From: Marinilabiliales bacterium
GTDB lineage: Bacteria > Bacteroidota > Bacteroidia > Bacteroidales > SZUA-534
Direction of reading: 5' to 3'
Assembly (NCBI GenBank): GCA_003512955.1
Contig: DOTG01000016.1
Span: 76,857 to 140,856 of the forward strand
DNA length: 64,000 nucleotides
The position numbers were made by a program, and so were the translations under genes. The notes under the pieces were generated by a model. It saw only the letters and a program-made list of their open reading frames with translations. It made no database searches and had not been told where the DNA came from. Below are positions 7,877 through 16,879 of this stretch, piece by piece. Position 1 is the stretch's first letter; every line of letters starts with the position of its first letter.

Positions 7877-8956
7877 ATGAACCTTGAAGAGTATATTTCC
7901 ATTCCACCTTATAGCCTTGATAAATCTCAGAAGGAGGTCTTACTGAACAATTTGCTTCGTGATTTAACGCTGCATCATTACCATACATGTGTGGAATACC
8001 GCAAGATGCTTGATGCCGTTGGATTTGATCCAAATCAACCTTTTTCATACCAGCATTTACCCTTTTTGCCCGTTCGCCTTTTTAAGATGCTCGATCTGAA
8101 AAGTATTCCCGATTCAGAGGTGGCTAAAACCATGACTTCAAGCGGAACGACAGGTCAGGCGGTTTCAAAAATATATTTGGATCGTGATACAGCAGCCAGC
8201 CAAACAAAGGTTTTGACCAAAATCGTATCCTCTTTTATTGGGAAACAGCGTGTACCGATGCTAATTATCGATTCGGAGTCGGTAGTTAAGGACCGTCGGC
8301 TTTTTTCCGCGCGGGGGGCTGGCATCCTTGGATTTTCAATGTTCGGTACCCAACGGGTATTTGCTCTCAACAACCAAATGGAACTGGATGTGGAAGCTGT
8401 TGCTGCCTTTTTGTTAAAAAACCAGGGCGGACCTGTTTTTATGTTTGGCTTTACCTTTATGGTTTGGCAGCACTTTTATAAAGAATTGATAAAGCAAAAT
8501 ATCCATTTTGACCTTTCCAAAGCTGTTTTAATTCATGGGGGAGGTTGGAAAAAATTGGCTCACGAATCGGTTTCTTCTGAAATCTTTAAACAAAAATTGT
8601 TTGAATCCACCGGAATTCAGCATGTTCACGATTATTATGGCATGGTAGAACAGACCGGTTCCATTTACATGGAGTGCGGGGAAGGCCATCTTCACGCTCC
8701 TATCTTCTCTGATGTCATTATTCGGAGATATACCGATTTTTCGGAAGCCTCAATTGGTGAAAAGGGAATTATTCAAGTGGTATCGGTGTTACCCAAGAGC
8801 TATCCCGGTCATTCATTATTGACTGAGGATGAAGGTATTCTTTTAGGAGAAGATGATTGCCGTTGTGGCCGGAAGGGAAAATATTTTAAAATCATAGGCA
8901 GGTTAAAAAATGCCGAAATCAGAGGATGTAGCGATGTTTATGCAACCCGTTTTTAA
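7877..8956 (+). CDS. LuxE-like acyl-protein synthetase (copy A)
   Basis: A 359-residue member of the LuxE family (PF04443). MTSSGTTGQAVSKIYLD is the ATP-binding loop, HDYYGMVEQTGSIYMEC the adenylate-binding motif, and a conserved cysteine (C351 in RGCSD) lies just before the C-terminus, where Vibrio/Photobacterium LuxE carries its acyl-accepting cysteine. In bioluminescent bacteria LuxE activates a fatty acid and passes it to LuxC. Here no luciferase genes exist, so the acid is not feeding light production. The gene overlaps the LuxC-like gene. Confidence 0.88.
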   Translation: MNLEEYISIPPYSLDKSQKEVLLNNLLRDLTLHHYHTCVEYRKMLDAVGFDPNQPFSYQHLPFLPVRLFKMLDLKSIPDSEVAKTMTSSGTTGQAVSKIYLDRDTAASQTKVLTKIVSSFIGKQRVPMLIIDSESVVKDRRLFSARGAGILGFSMFGTQRVFALNNQMELDVEAVAAFLLKNQGGPVFMFGFTFMVWQHFYKELIKQNIHFDLSKAVLIHGGGWKKLAHESVSSEIFKQKLFESTGIQHVHDYYGMVEQTGSIYMECGEGHLHAPIFSDVIIRRYTDFSEASIGEKGIIQVVSVLPKSYPGHSLLTEDEGILLGEDDCRCGRKGKYFKIIGRLKNAEIRGCSDVYATRF

Positions 8957-10157
8957 TAATATTCAGTTTCTTTTTCCAAAGGAGTTTCAACCAGATGGTT
9001 TTTTAAAACAATCGGCGGATGAGCCTTTTTCGGAACGAGTCATCGAATTTTTAAATGCATGGTCACAGCAACTCAACAAAGAGGATCAAATTCGGGATTA
9101 TCCCGATGTGGCTACTTTTGCCTTTTTTTGCCGGAGGGCAAATGTTGTCCATTTAAAGAACCATCACCATAACCCACAAACCCTAAGAATAGGGCGTGGG
9201 ATGGTTTTTCATATTGCACCTTCGAATGTGCCCGTAAATTTTGCTTACTCTTTGGTGGCCGGGCTATTGGCTGGTAATTTTAATGTGGTAAGGGTGCCCA
9301 GCAAAGATTTTGCTCAAGTAGATTTGATTTTAAATTCTTTGCAAAAAATTGCTGCTACGAGTGATTTCACTGATATTGTTCAAAGAATTCTACTAGTAAA
9401 ATATGACAGGCAGAATCAGGCCACGGCTTATTTTTCTTTAGTTTGCGATGTACGGATTATTTGGGGCGGCGACGATACCATTGCCCAGATCCGTCAAAAT
9501 CAATTACCGGCTAGGTCCTTTGATGTTACGTTTGCTGACAGGTATTCCTTTTCGGCCGTAAATGCAGATAAGTTTATTGTAGAAGATCAGCCTCTGAAAG
9601 TTGCTCAAAACTTCTATAACGATACCTATTTGTTTGATCAAAATGCTTGTTCTGCTCCTCACCTGATGGTGTGGTTAGGCAATGAAACCAATGTAGCCAA
9701 ATCAAAAGAAGTTTTTTGGAAATCGTTGGAACAAGTGGTGCATCAAAAATATCACTTGCAGCCGGTAATTGCTATTGATAAACTGACTGCTTTATATTTT
9801 CAAGCCTCCCAAATGGATTCCATCCATCTGGAACCTTTCAGAGATAATAACCTTTGGAGGGTTCAATTGGATACATTACCTCAGAATATTGATGAATTCA
9901 GGTGCGCGGGAGGTTATTTCTCAGAATTTCATGCCCAAACATTGGATGAGATAATACCCATTGTGAACCGGAAATATCAAACCATGGCTTTTTATGGTTT
10001 TGATAAAGAACAACTAGAGGCTTGGATTCGGAAATCAAAACCTGTTGGAATCGACCGGATAGTGCCCATTGGGCGAACATCTGATTTTTCGTTACTTTGG
10101 GATGGATACGATTTGATTGAGACATTATCGCGCAATTGTGATATATTAGCCAAATAA
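8934..10157 (+). CDS. LuxC-like acyl (thioester) reductase (copy A)
   Basis: A 407-residue NADPH-dependent acyl reductase (PF05893) that turns a bound acyl thioester into an aldehyde. The catalytic cysteine is C239 in LFDQNACSAPH; FHIAPSNVPVNFAYSL and RVPSKDF are the nucleotide-side motifs. I chose ATG 8934 over the in-frame ATG at 8910 because AGAGGA sits just upstream and the same ATGTTTATGCAA context is found in copy B. The 23-bp overlap with the LuxE-like gene indicates coupling, as expected for a reductase-synthetase complex. Likely product: an aldehyde acceptor for the split transketolase (inference). Confidence 0.88.
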   Translation: MFMQPVFNNIQFLFPKEFQPDGFLKQSADEPFSERVIEFLNAWSQQLNKEDQIRDYPDVATFAFFCRRANVVHLKNHHHNPQTLRIGRGMVFHIAPSNVPVNFAYSLVAGLLAGNFNVVRVPSKDFAQVDLILNSLQKIAATSDFTDIVQRILLVKYDRQNQATAYFSLVCDVRIIWGGDDTIAQIRQNQLPARSFDVTFADRYSFSAVNADKFIVEDQPLKVAQNFYNDTYLFDQNACSAPHLMVWLGNETNVAKSKEVFWKSLEQVVHQKYHLQPVIAIDKLTALYFQASQMDSIHLEPFRDNNLWRVQLDTLPQNIDEFRCAGGYFSEFHAQTLDEIIPIVNRKYQTMAFYGFDKEQLEAWIRKSKPVGIDRIVPIGRTSDFSLLWDGYDLIETLSRNCDILAK

Positions 10158-10168
10158 CTATAAAGTTT

Positions 10169-11134
10169 ATGGAGCAACCCATTAAGATTTCTGTAGTTTC
10201 GCCTGTTTATCGTGCCGAGAAGATTATTCCGGAATTGGTTAAGCAGTTATTGGCGGAGCTCTCAAAAATTACTCCTGATTTTGAAATTATTCTGGTCGAG
10301 GATGCCTCACCTGATAATTCCTGGAATGAAATCGGGATTGCCTGCCAAATGGATAAAAGAATCAAAGGAGTTAAATTGAGCCGGAATTTTGGCCAACATA
10401 ATGCTATTTCAGCAGGATTAAAATACATAAAGGGTGAGTGGGTGGTGGTAATGGACTGCGATTTACAGGACCGCCCCGATGAGATTGTCCGTTTGTATCA
10501 AAAAGCTTTGGAAGGGTTCCACATTGTGTATGCAAGGCGGGTAGTCCGCCAGGACCATTTCTTCAAACGTCTAAGTTCTAAAATCTTCTACCTGGTTTTT
10601 GATTATCTGAGCGATATAAATTCCGATAATTCCATTGCCAATTTTGGTATTTACCATTATAAAGTCATCCGGCAATTTAACCTGATGAATGAGCATAGCC
10701 GGGCATTTACCACGTTGGTGAATTTTCTGGGATTTAAAAAAACTGCCATCGAGGTACAACATGCTGAACGATTTGAAGGCAAATCGTCTTACTCATTCCG
10801 GAAACTGGTAAAATTGGCTGTTGATGCTTCCATTGCCAATTCCAATAAACCTTTGCGTTTGGCTGTAAAACTGGGCTTTATTGTTTCGTTCCTTTCTTTG
10901 ATTTTAGCAGTTTACAATATTCTTGCCCATTTATCAGGCATTATAAAGGTCCCCGGTTTTACCTCCACCATTTTTTCAATTTGGTTTGTTGGGGGATTAA
11001 TCCTTTTCATCATGGGAATTCTGGGCATTTATATGGGAAAAATATTCGACGAAGTGAAAGCCAGACCCCTTTTTGTTGTTGAAGAAGAGGTGAATATAAA
11101 TAATGGACAATGGATAATGGACAATGTACAATGA
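10169..11134 (+). CDS. GT2 polyprenol-phosphate glycosyltransferase (DPM1/ArnC/GtrB-like)
   Basis: A 321-residue membrane glycosyltransferase. The N-terminal GT-A domain has VSPVYRAE, VEDASPDNSW and the metal-binding DCDLQDRPDEI; KLSRNFGQHNA is typical of enzymes that load a sugar onto polyprenyl phosphate. Two membrane helices follow (about 230-252 and 268-292). Such enzymes supply lipid-linked sugars for modification on the outer side of the membrane. The last ten residues are encoded by a heptamer repeat (AATGGAC units), so the true family C-terminus probably ends near VEEEV. The gene is present only in cassette A, between LuxC and WecE. Confidence 0.87.
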   Translation: MEQPIKISVVSPVYRAEKIIPELVKQLLAELSKITPDFEIILVEDASPDNSWNEIGIACQMDKRIKGVKLSRNFGQHNAISAGLKYIKGEWVVVMDCDLQDRPDEIVRLYQKALEGFHIVYARRVVRQDHFFKRLSSKIFYLVFDYLSDINSDNSIANFGIYHYKVIRQFNLMNEHSRAFTTLVNFLGFKKTAIEVQHAERFEGKSSYSFRKLVKLAVDASIANSNKPLRLAVKLGFIVSFLSLILAVYNILAHLSGIIKVPGFTSTIFSIWFVGGLILFIMGILGIYMGKIFDEVKARPLFVVEEEVNINNGQWIMDNVQ

Positions 11135-11136
11135 AT
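11102..11136. repeat. Five 7-bp repeats overlapping the 3' end of the GT2 gene
   Basis: AATGGAC, AATGGAT, AATGGAC, AATGTAC and AATGAAT lie in exact 7-bp register. The stop codon of the glycosyltransferase gene is inside the last unit, so the repeat supplies its C-terminal codons. Confidence 0.9.
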
Positions 11137-11204
11137 ATAAGATGTTTTCAATATCAAGGTGATCTTAAGGCTTATCCTATGAATTATTTAAGAAATTAAT
11201 AAAA

Positions 11205-12059
11205 ATGAATATCAATAAGTTTAAAGATTCTTGCTCTTTGTCAGACAATTTTTCTTTCAATGATGGAATTTGGTATTCATCAAAATCATTGCAGGTTTCT
11301 TATCCTAAAGAAGGTTATAATGCTTGTTTTAATTTAGAAGAAAATAGTTTCTGGTTTCGACATCGAAATAATTGTATAGTTTCATTGATAGCAAAATATT
11401 CGTTAAATGATTTGTTTTTTGATATTGGTGGCGGAAATGGGTTTGTTACCAAAGCCATTGAAAATGCAGGTGCTCCGGTTGTATTAGTTGAACCAGGCCT
11501 TGAAGGCGTTTTAAATGCGAAGAGACGAAATGTTGAGAATGTTTTTTGTGGTACTTTAAACGATTTATTTGAATTGAAGGGTCAGTTACCGACAATTGGC
11601 ACTTTTGATGTAATCGAGCATATCCATGATGATGATAGATTTGTTAAGGATATTCACAAAATGCTCAAAAAGGATGGGATTTTTTATGCAACTGTTCCCG
11701 CTTACAAATTCCTATGGTCTGACGAAGATACCGATGCTGGTCATTATAGAAGATACTCCCGAAGGTCGATCAAAAAATTACTTAAAAACAACAATTTTGA
11801 AATAGTTTATTCAACCTATTTATTTAGTATCCTCACAGTTCCATTATTTGTTTTAAGAACAATGTCATCAGTATTGGGAATCAGAAAGAAAACGAAAAAA
11901 GATAACAGTTCCGAACATACTCAAAATAAAGGATTTATCGGGGAAATTCTGAATTCAGTATGGAAATGGGAATTAGGTAGGATACAGAATTATAAATCAA
12001 TTCCTTTTGGTACCTCTTGTTTAATTGTTGCAAAGAAAAAAGAATATGATACCCTTTAA
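11205..12059 (+). CDS. Class I SAM-dependent methyltransferase
   Basis: A 284-residue protein with motif I FFDIGGGNGFVTKAIE (near 70-85), the acidic VEPG after strand 2, and FDVIEHIHDD in the motif II/III region, as in small-molecule or sugar methyltransferases of polysaccharide loci. A hydrophobic patch around 207-222 (LFSILTVPLFVLR) may touch the membrane. Its neighbours, a polyprenol-phosphate glycosyltransferase and a WecE aminotransferase, suggest a lipid-linked or nucleotide-linked sugar as substrate, but this is not shown. Base composition is more AT-rich than the flanking cassette. It overlaps the WecE-like start by 14 bp. Confidence 0.8.
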   Translation: MNINKFKDSCSLSDNFSFNDGIWYSSKSLQVSYPKEGYNACFNLEENSFWFRHRNNCIVSLIAKYSLNDLFFDIGGGNGFVTKAIENAGAPVVLVEPGLEGVLNAKRRNVENVFCGTLNDLFELKGQLPTIGTFDVIEHIHDDDRFVKDIHKMLKKDGIFYATVPAYKFLWSDEDTDAGHYRRYSRRSIKKLLKNNNFEIVYSTYLFSILTVPLFVLRTMSSVLGIRKKTKKDNSSEHTQNKGFIGEILNSVWKWELGRIQNYKSIPFGTSCLIVAKKKEYDTL

Positions 12060-13173
12060 CAAACCTTATTTAACCGGGAAAGAGACTCAATATATTTTTG
12101 AGGCAGTAAACACCGGGCACATTTCAGGAAATGGCACTTTTACCAAAGAATGTCACCGGTTTTTAAAAGACTCATTTGGGTTTAAAAAAGTATTATTAAC
12201 CACTTCGTGTACCGATGCCCTGGAGATGGCTGCCATGCTTATCAACATTCAGCCAGGCGATGAAGTTATCATTCCCTCGTATACCTTTGTTTCAACAGCT
12301 TTGGCTTTTGTTCGCCAGGGAGCTGACATCGTTTTTGCCGATAGTACACCCGAACATCCCAATTTGGATGCAACAAAACTGGAATCCTTGATAAATTCAA
12401 AAACAAAAGCCATTGTTCCTGTCCATTATGCCGGGGTTGCCTGCGATATGGATGCCATCATGGAGTTGGCACATAAACATCAGTTATATGTAATTGAAGA
12501 TGCCGCCCAGGCCATCGATTCCTATTACAAGGGCAGGCCTCTTGGTACCATTGGGCATTTGTCGGCATTTTCGTTTCATGAAACCAAGAACATCCAATCG
12601 GGCGAAGGGGGTTTTTTGGGTATTAACGATGAAAAGTTTATCAAACGTGCCGAAATCCTTTGGGAAAAAGGGACCAATCGTGCAGAATTCTTTCGGGGTG
12701 AAGTGAATAAATACGGATGGGTAGATACAGGCTCCTCTTTTTTACCTTCCGATATTATTGCAGCCTTTTTATTTGCTCAATTAGAACATTTACATGAGAT
12801 ACAAAACCGCCGTAAAGAAATCTGGAATCAATATTTTAAGTCACTTAAGGAACTTGAAACAGAAGGTTATTTCAAGTTACCCGTTATTCCTGAATATGCT
12901 ACCAACAATGCCCACATGTTTTATTTACTTTGCAATACAGCCGATCAGCGCAACCAATTATTGACTTTTTTGAAGCAGCATGGGGTTCATGCGGTATTCC
13001 ATTACCTTAGCTTGCACAGCAGTCCTTTTTACAGCAATAAATATCGGGGGAATCCGTTACCTAATTCGGATCATTTTTCCGATACTTTGGTCCGGCTACC
13101 TTTTTATTTTGAACTCTCAGAGGAGCATCAATTGAAAGTTATCCACACGATTGAAAGATTCTTTCGTTCTTAG
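12046..13173 (+). CDS. wecE: dTDP-4-keto-6-deoxyhexose aminotransferase, WecE-like (copy A)
   Basis: A 375-residue PLP enzyme of the DegT/DnrJ family that closely follows WecE (RffA), which makes dTDP-4-amino-4,6-dideoxy-galactose (Fuc4N). MIPFNKP at the start, SCTDALEM, SYTFVSTALAFV, EDAAQA and the PLP lysine K181 in FHETKN all match, and K181 even has the same number as in E. coli WecE. I prefer the ATG at 12046, which gives MIPFNKP, over an in-frame ATG 21 bp upstream, because it equals copy B and family length. The 4-keto substrate requires RmlA (next gene) and RmlB (not in the window). Confidence 0.9.
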   Translation: MIPFNKPYLTGKETQYIFEAVNTGHISGNGTFTKECHRFLKDSFGFKKVLLTTSCTDALEMAAMLINIQPGDEVIIPSYTFVSTALAFVRQGADIVFADSTPEHPNLDATKLESLINSKTKAIVPVHYAGVACDMDAIMELAHKHQLYVIEDAAQAIDSYYKGRPLGTIGHLSAFSFHETKNIQSGEGGFLGINDEKFIKRAEILWEKGTNRAEFFRGEVNKYGWVDTGSSFLPSDIIAAFLFAQLEHLHEIQNRRKEIWNQYFKSLKELETEGYFKLPVIPEYATNNAHMFYLLCNTADQRNQLLTFLKQHGVHAVFHYLSLHSSPFYSNKYRGNPLPNSDHFSDTLVRLPFYFELSEEHQLKVIHTIERFFRS

Positions 13174-13315
13174 TAAGAGATTGTTGTAAGCCGAGGTCGG
13201 AATTCCTTGCCCATTGACATATTAAAAAGTTATTCAAAAAAAAAATATTGTATTATCTTGCGGCGCTTTAAAATAAACTTGAACAAATTTTAATTAGTCA
13301 CCTAATAGCCTAACA

Positions 13316-14188
13316 ATGAAAGGAATAATTTTAGCCGGAGGAAGTGGAACACGTCTGTATCCAATTACCAAAGGGATTTCAAAGCAAATGCTTCCCATTT
13401 ACGATAAACCCATGATTTATTACCCGCTCACCACTTTGATGTTGGCGGGGATCAAAGATATTTTGGTCATTTCTACACCGGATGATTTGCCTGGGTTTAA
13501 ACGTTTGTTAGGTACAGGAAAGGATTGGGGCATCAATTTGGAGTATGCCGAACAACCTTCACCCGATGGACTGGCTCAAGCCTTCATTATTGGAGATACT
13601 TTTATTGGAACCGATGATGCCTGTCTGGTTTTAGGCGACAATATTTTTTATGGTCATGGTTTACCGGAACTTTTGAAAAATGCACGGAAAAATGTAGAAG
13701 TTGATAAGCAGGCTACTGTTTTTGGCTATTACGTAAACGACCCTGAACGCTATGGTGTGGCTGAGTTTGATGAAACAGGAAAGGTTGTTTCCATTGAGGA
13801 AAAACCCAAAGAACCAAGATCGAACTATGCTGTGGTCGGGCTCTATTTTTATCCAAACAGTGTGGTGCAAATTGCCAAAACCATTAAGCCATCAACACGG
13901 GGAGAATTAGAAATTACCACGGTGAATCAGGAATATCTAAAATTGGATTCCTTAAAAGTGGAACTCATGGGCCGTGGTTTTGCCTGGCTCGATACTGGTA
14001 CCCACGAAAGCCTGATTGAAGCCAGCAACTTTATTGAAACTTTGCAAAAGCGGACCGGGTTAATGGTATCGTGCCCTGAGGAGATTGCCTTTAAACGGGG
14101 ATTTATTTCGAAAGAGCAGGTACAGCTTTTGGCAGGTCCGTTAAGTAAAAATGAATATGGCCAATATTTATTAAAGTTGTCAAGATAG
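13316..14188 (+). CDS. rmlA: Glucose-1-phosphate thymidylyltransferase
   Basis: A 290-residue cytosolic nucleotidyltransferase (RmlA/RfbA) joining dTTP and glucose-1-phosphate to dTDP-glucose. The signature GGSGTRLYPITKGISKQMLP is at residues 8-27, with YDKPMIYYPL, YAEQPSPDGLAQAF and LGDNIFYG following; length is as expected. It supplies the dTDP-sugars used by the two WecE-like enzymes. The 142-bp gap before it holds a TATCTTGC sequence that loosely resembles a -7 box. No rmlB, rmlC or rmlD is found in this window. Confidence 0.95.
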   Translation: MKGIILAGGSGTRLYPITKGISKQMLPIYDKPMIYYPLTTLMLAGIKDILVISTPDDLPGFKRLLGTGKDWGINLEYAEQPSPDGLAQAFIIGDTFIGTDDACLVLGDNIFYGHGLPELLKNARKNVEVDKQATVFGYYVNDPERYGVAEFDETGKVVSIEEKPKEPRSNYAVVGLYFYPNSVVQIAKTIKPSTRGELEITTVNQEYLKLDSLKVELMGRGFAWLDTGTHESLIEASNFIETLQKRTGLMVSCPEEIAFKRGFISKEQVQLLAGPLSKNEYGQYLLKLSR

Positions 14189-14196
14189 CGTTTATT

Positions 14197-15591
14197 ATGA
14201 AAGATATAAATAATATTTGTTGTATTGGGGCGGGTTATGTAGGTGGACCCACCATGGCAGTAATTGCCCAAAAATGCCCCGAAATTAAGGTAACTGTTGT
14301 TGATGTAAACAAACAACGTATTGCTGATTGGAATGATAAAAACCTGGAAAAACTTCCCATTTATGAGCCTGGATTAAAAGAGGTGGTGGCTGAAGCCCGT
14401 GGACGGAACCTGTTTTTTTCAACCGATGTGGATAAAGCGATTGATGAAGCCCAAATGATATTCATCTCGGTAAATACACCCACCAAAACCTATGGAAAAG
14501 GCAAAGGGATGGCTGCCGATTTGAAATACATTGAACTGTGTGCCCGTCAGATTGCCCATGTTTCGACCACCGATAAAATAGTGGTCGAAAAATCAACCTT
14601 GCCTGTGCGTACAGCCGAAACCTTACGTTCCATTCTTGACAATACCGGAAACGGAGTGAAATACCAAATCCTTTCGAATCCTGAATTTTTGGCCGAAGGA
14701 ACCGCCATTAAAGATTTACACAATGCAGATCGGGTACTGATTGGTGGCGAACAAACCCCCGAAGGGAAGGAAGCCATTCATGCATTGGTAGATGTTTACG
14801 CCCATTGGTTGCCCAAAGAGCGCATCTTAACCACCAATGTTTGGTCTTCGGAGTTATCAAAGCTTACGGCCAACGCCTTTTTGGCTCAACGCGTTTCGTC
14901 TATTAACTCACTTTCGGCCCTTTGCGAAAAAACCGGGGCTAATGTGGAAGAGGTTGGCCGGGCCATTGGTGCCGATAGCCGTATCGGGTCGAAATTTCTA
15001 AAATCATCGGTAGGTTTTGGCGGTTCCTGTTTCCAGAAGGATATTTTAAACCTGGTTTATATTTGTCAAACACTAGGTTTGCAAGAGGTGGCCGATTACT
15101 GGGAACAGGTCATCATAATGAACGATTACCAAAAACGCCGCTTTGCCGATAAAATAATAACTACACTATTTAATACAGTTTCGGGCAAAAAAATAGCTTT
15201 TTTAGGATGGGCTTTTAAAAAAGATACCAACGACACCCGTGAAACACCTGCCATGTACGTTGCCAACCATTTAATGAACGATTTGGCAACCATTTCAGTT
15301 TACGATCCAAAGGTTAAGCCCCAGAATATGTTCAACGATTTGGAATATCTAAACTCTCGCAGTGAAGCCGAAAACAGGGAACTACTAAAACCAATTGCAG
15401 ATCCATACGAAGCTTGCAAAGACGCTCATGCCATTGCTATTTTAACCGAATGGGACGAATTTAAAACCTACGACTGGCAAAAAATATACAATAACATGAT
15501 GAAACCGGCGTTTGTGTTCGACGGAAGGAATATCCTTGAAAAAGAAAAGCTGGAAAAAATCGGGTTTAGGTATTTTGGAGTGGGAAAATAA
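14197..15591 (+). CDS. ugd: UDP-glucose 6-dehydrogenase (eukaryote-like form)
   Basis: A 464-residue NAD-dependent dehydrogenase making UDP-glucuronic acid. The N-terminus CCIGAGYVGGPTMAVIA and the IFISVNTPTKTYGKGKG stretch are characteristic of the animal/plant-like UGDH group, which also occurs in Bacteroidota; the catalytic cysteine is C278 in GFGGSCFQKD. It clearly differs from the two TviB-type enzymes in the same locus, so the locus has two kinds of uronic acid route. It starts 8 bp after rmlA and is probably co-transcribed with it. Confidence 0.93.
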   Translation: MKDINNICCIGAGYVGGPTMAVIAQKCPEIKVTVVDVNKQRIADWNDKNLEKLPIYEPGLKEVVAEARGRNLFFSTDVDKAIDEAQMIFISVNTPTKTYGKGKGMAADLKYIELCARQIAHVSTTDKIVVEKSTLPVRTAETLRSILDNTGNGVKYQILSNPEFLAEGTAIKDLHNADRVLIGGEQTPEGKEAIHALVDVYAHWLPKERILTTNVWSSELSKLTANAFLAQRVSSINSLSALCEKTGANVEEVGRAIGADSRIGSKFLKSSVGFGGSCFQKDILNLVYICQTLGLQEVADYWEQVIIMNDYQKRRFADKIITTLFNTVSGKKIAFLGWAFKKDTNDTRETPAMYVANHLMNDLATISVYDPKVKPQNMFNDLEYLNSRSEAENRELLKPIADPYEACKDAHAIAILTEWDEFKTYDWQKIYNNMMKPAFVFDGRNILEKEKLEKIGFRYFGVGK

Positions 15592-15628
15592 GAATTTAAT
15601 GATTTGATTACTATATCATAACATTATT

Positions 15629-16792
15629 ATGACTAAACAAAAGATAGCATTAATTACAGGCATTACAGGTCAAGACGGAGCATATTTAGCGGAATATTTA
15701 TTAAAAAAAGGTTATCTTGTACATGGATTGAAACGTCGGTCATCGCTATTCAATACTGACCGGATTGACCATCTTTATCAGGATCCGCATGTTGAGAACC
15801 GCAACTTGATGTTGCATTATGGCGATTTAACTGATTCGATGAACCTAACCCGCATTATTCAGGAAACTCAGCCGGATGAAATTTATAATCTAGCGGCAAT
15901 GAGCCATGTGAAGGTTAGCTTCGATAGTCCTGAATATGTGGCTAATGCCGATGGAATTGGCACACTAAGAATTCTGGAAGCGGTTCGCCTCTTGGGATTA
16001 ACCGAAAAGACCAGAATTTACCAGGCTTCTACTTCCGAGCTTTATGGCTTGGTGCAGGAAGTTCCTCAGTCGGAACGTACTCCTTTTTATCCACGCTCAC
16101 CCTACGCGGTTGCAAAGATGTATGCTTATTGGATCACAGTAAATTACCGCGAAGCTTATAAAATGCATGCCAGCAATGGGATTTTGTTTAATCACGAATC
16201 GCCCATTAGAGGGGAAACTTTTGTTACCCGTAAAGTTACCCGTGCCTTGTCTCGCATTGCTTTGGGTATGCAGGATAAGGTTTTTATGGGAAACCTGTCC
16301 TCGAAGCGCGACTGGGGCCATGCCAAAGATTACATCAAGGCTATGTATTTGATTTTGCAACAAGATCAACCCGATGATTATGTAATTGCTACGGGAATAA
16401 CCACGACTATTCGTGATTTTATTTGTAAAGCTGCTGCTGAAGTGGGATTAATCCTTACTTTTGAAGGAGAGGGTGTTGACGAAAAAGGCTATTTTACGGC
16501 AGTTGATAAAAGCATTTTTGTTGAAAGAGTTGGAGAATTTTATCTCGATAATATTCAAAAGAGAATTGAAAACAAAGAGGTTATTGTGGGGGTCGATCCA
16601 AAATATTTCCGCCCAACCGAGGTGGATTTGTTGATAGGCGATCCAACTAAAGCCCAAACAAAATTGGGCTGGAAGCCAGAGTACGATTTGGACGGATTGA
16701 TTAAAGACATGATGCGTTCGGACATTAAGCTTATGCAGAAAGATGCATATTTGCGTAAAGGTGGGTATCAAACTTTAAAATACTTTGAATAA
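15629..16792 (+). CDS. gmd: GDP-mannose 4,6-dehydratase
   Basis: A 387-residue extended SDR that converts GDP-mannose to GDP-4-keto-6-deoxymannose, the first step to GDP-L-fucose. TGITGQDGAYLAEYLL (10-25) is the NADP site, LKRRSS binds the cofactor phosphate region, and YAVAKMYAYW has the catalytic Tyr and Lys. NHESPIRGETFVTRK and FRPTEVDLLIGD are Gmd signatures. It forms a pair with the fcl gene 87 bp downstream. Confidence 0.95.
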   Translation: MTKQKIALITGITGQDGAYLAEYLLKKGYLVHGLKRRSSLFNTDRIDHLYQDPHVENRNLMLHYGDLTDSMNLTRIIQETQPDEIYNLAAMSHVKVSFDSPEYVANADGIGTLRILEAVRLLGLTEKTRIYQASTSELYGLVQEVPQSERTPFYPRSPYAVAKMYAYWITVNYREAYKMHASNGILFNHESPIRGETFVTRKVTRALSRIALGMQDKVFMGNLSSKRDWGHAKDYIKAMYLILQQDQPDDYVIATGITTTIRDFICKAAAEVGLILTFEGEGVDEKGYFTAVDKSIFVERVGEFYLDNIQKRIENKEVIVGVDPKYFRPTEVDLLIGDPTKAQTKLGWKPEYDLDGLIKDMMRSDIKLMQKDAYLRKGGYQTLKYFE

Positions 16793-16798
16793 TTGCCA

Positions 16799-16867
16799 GC
16801 CACTAATATACACGAATTTATACTAACGAATGTGTTGAAATTATTAGTGGTTGTATGTGCATTCGTG
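16799..16867. repeat. Intergenic inverted-repeat element (gmd-fcl gap)
   Basis: CCACTAAT (16800-16807) is mirrored by ATTAGTGG (16843-16850), and CACGAAT (16811-16817) by ATTCGTG (16861-16867). Read on the opposite strand, 16799-16831 matches the intergenic sequence at 41585-41612 (AATTCGTGT-N-ATTAG-N-GGC core). It therefore looks like a dispersed non-coding repeat. Confidence 0.6.
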
Positions 16868-16879
16868 GCATAAAAAAAT

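Noticed and set aside
8910..8933. Upstream start of LuxC copy A (MPKSEDVA)
   Set aside because: Copy B and the Shine-Dalgarno position both favour the start at 8934.
7877..10157. Bioluminescence-type fatty-acid reductase (lux) operon
   Set aside because: LuxE and LuxC relatives are present, but luxA, luxB and luxD are missing in both cassettes, and the neighbours are sugar and carrier-protein genes.
13214..13219. TTGACA sequence as a sigma70-type -35 box before rmlA
   Set aside because: There is no TATAAT at the right distance, and Bacteroidota primary promoters do not use this consensus.
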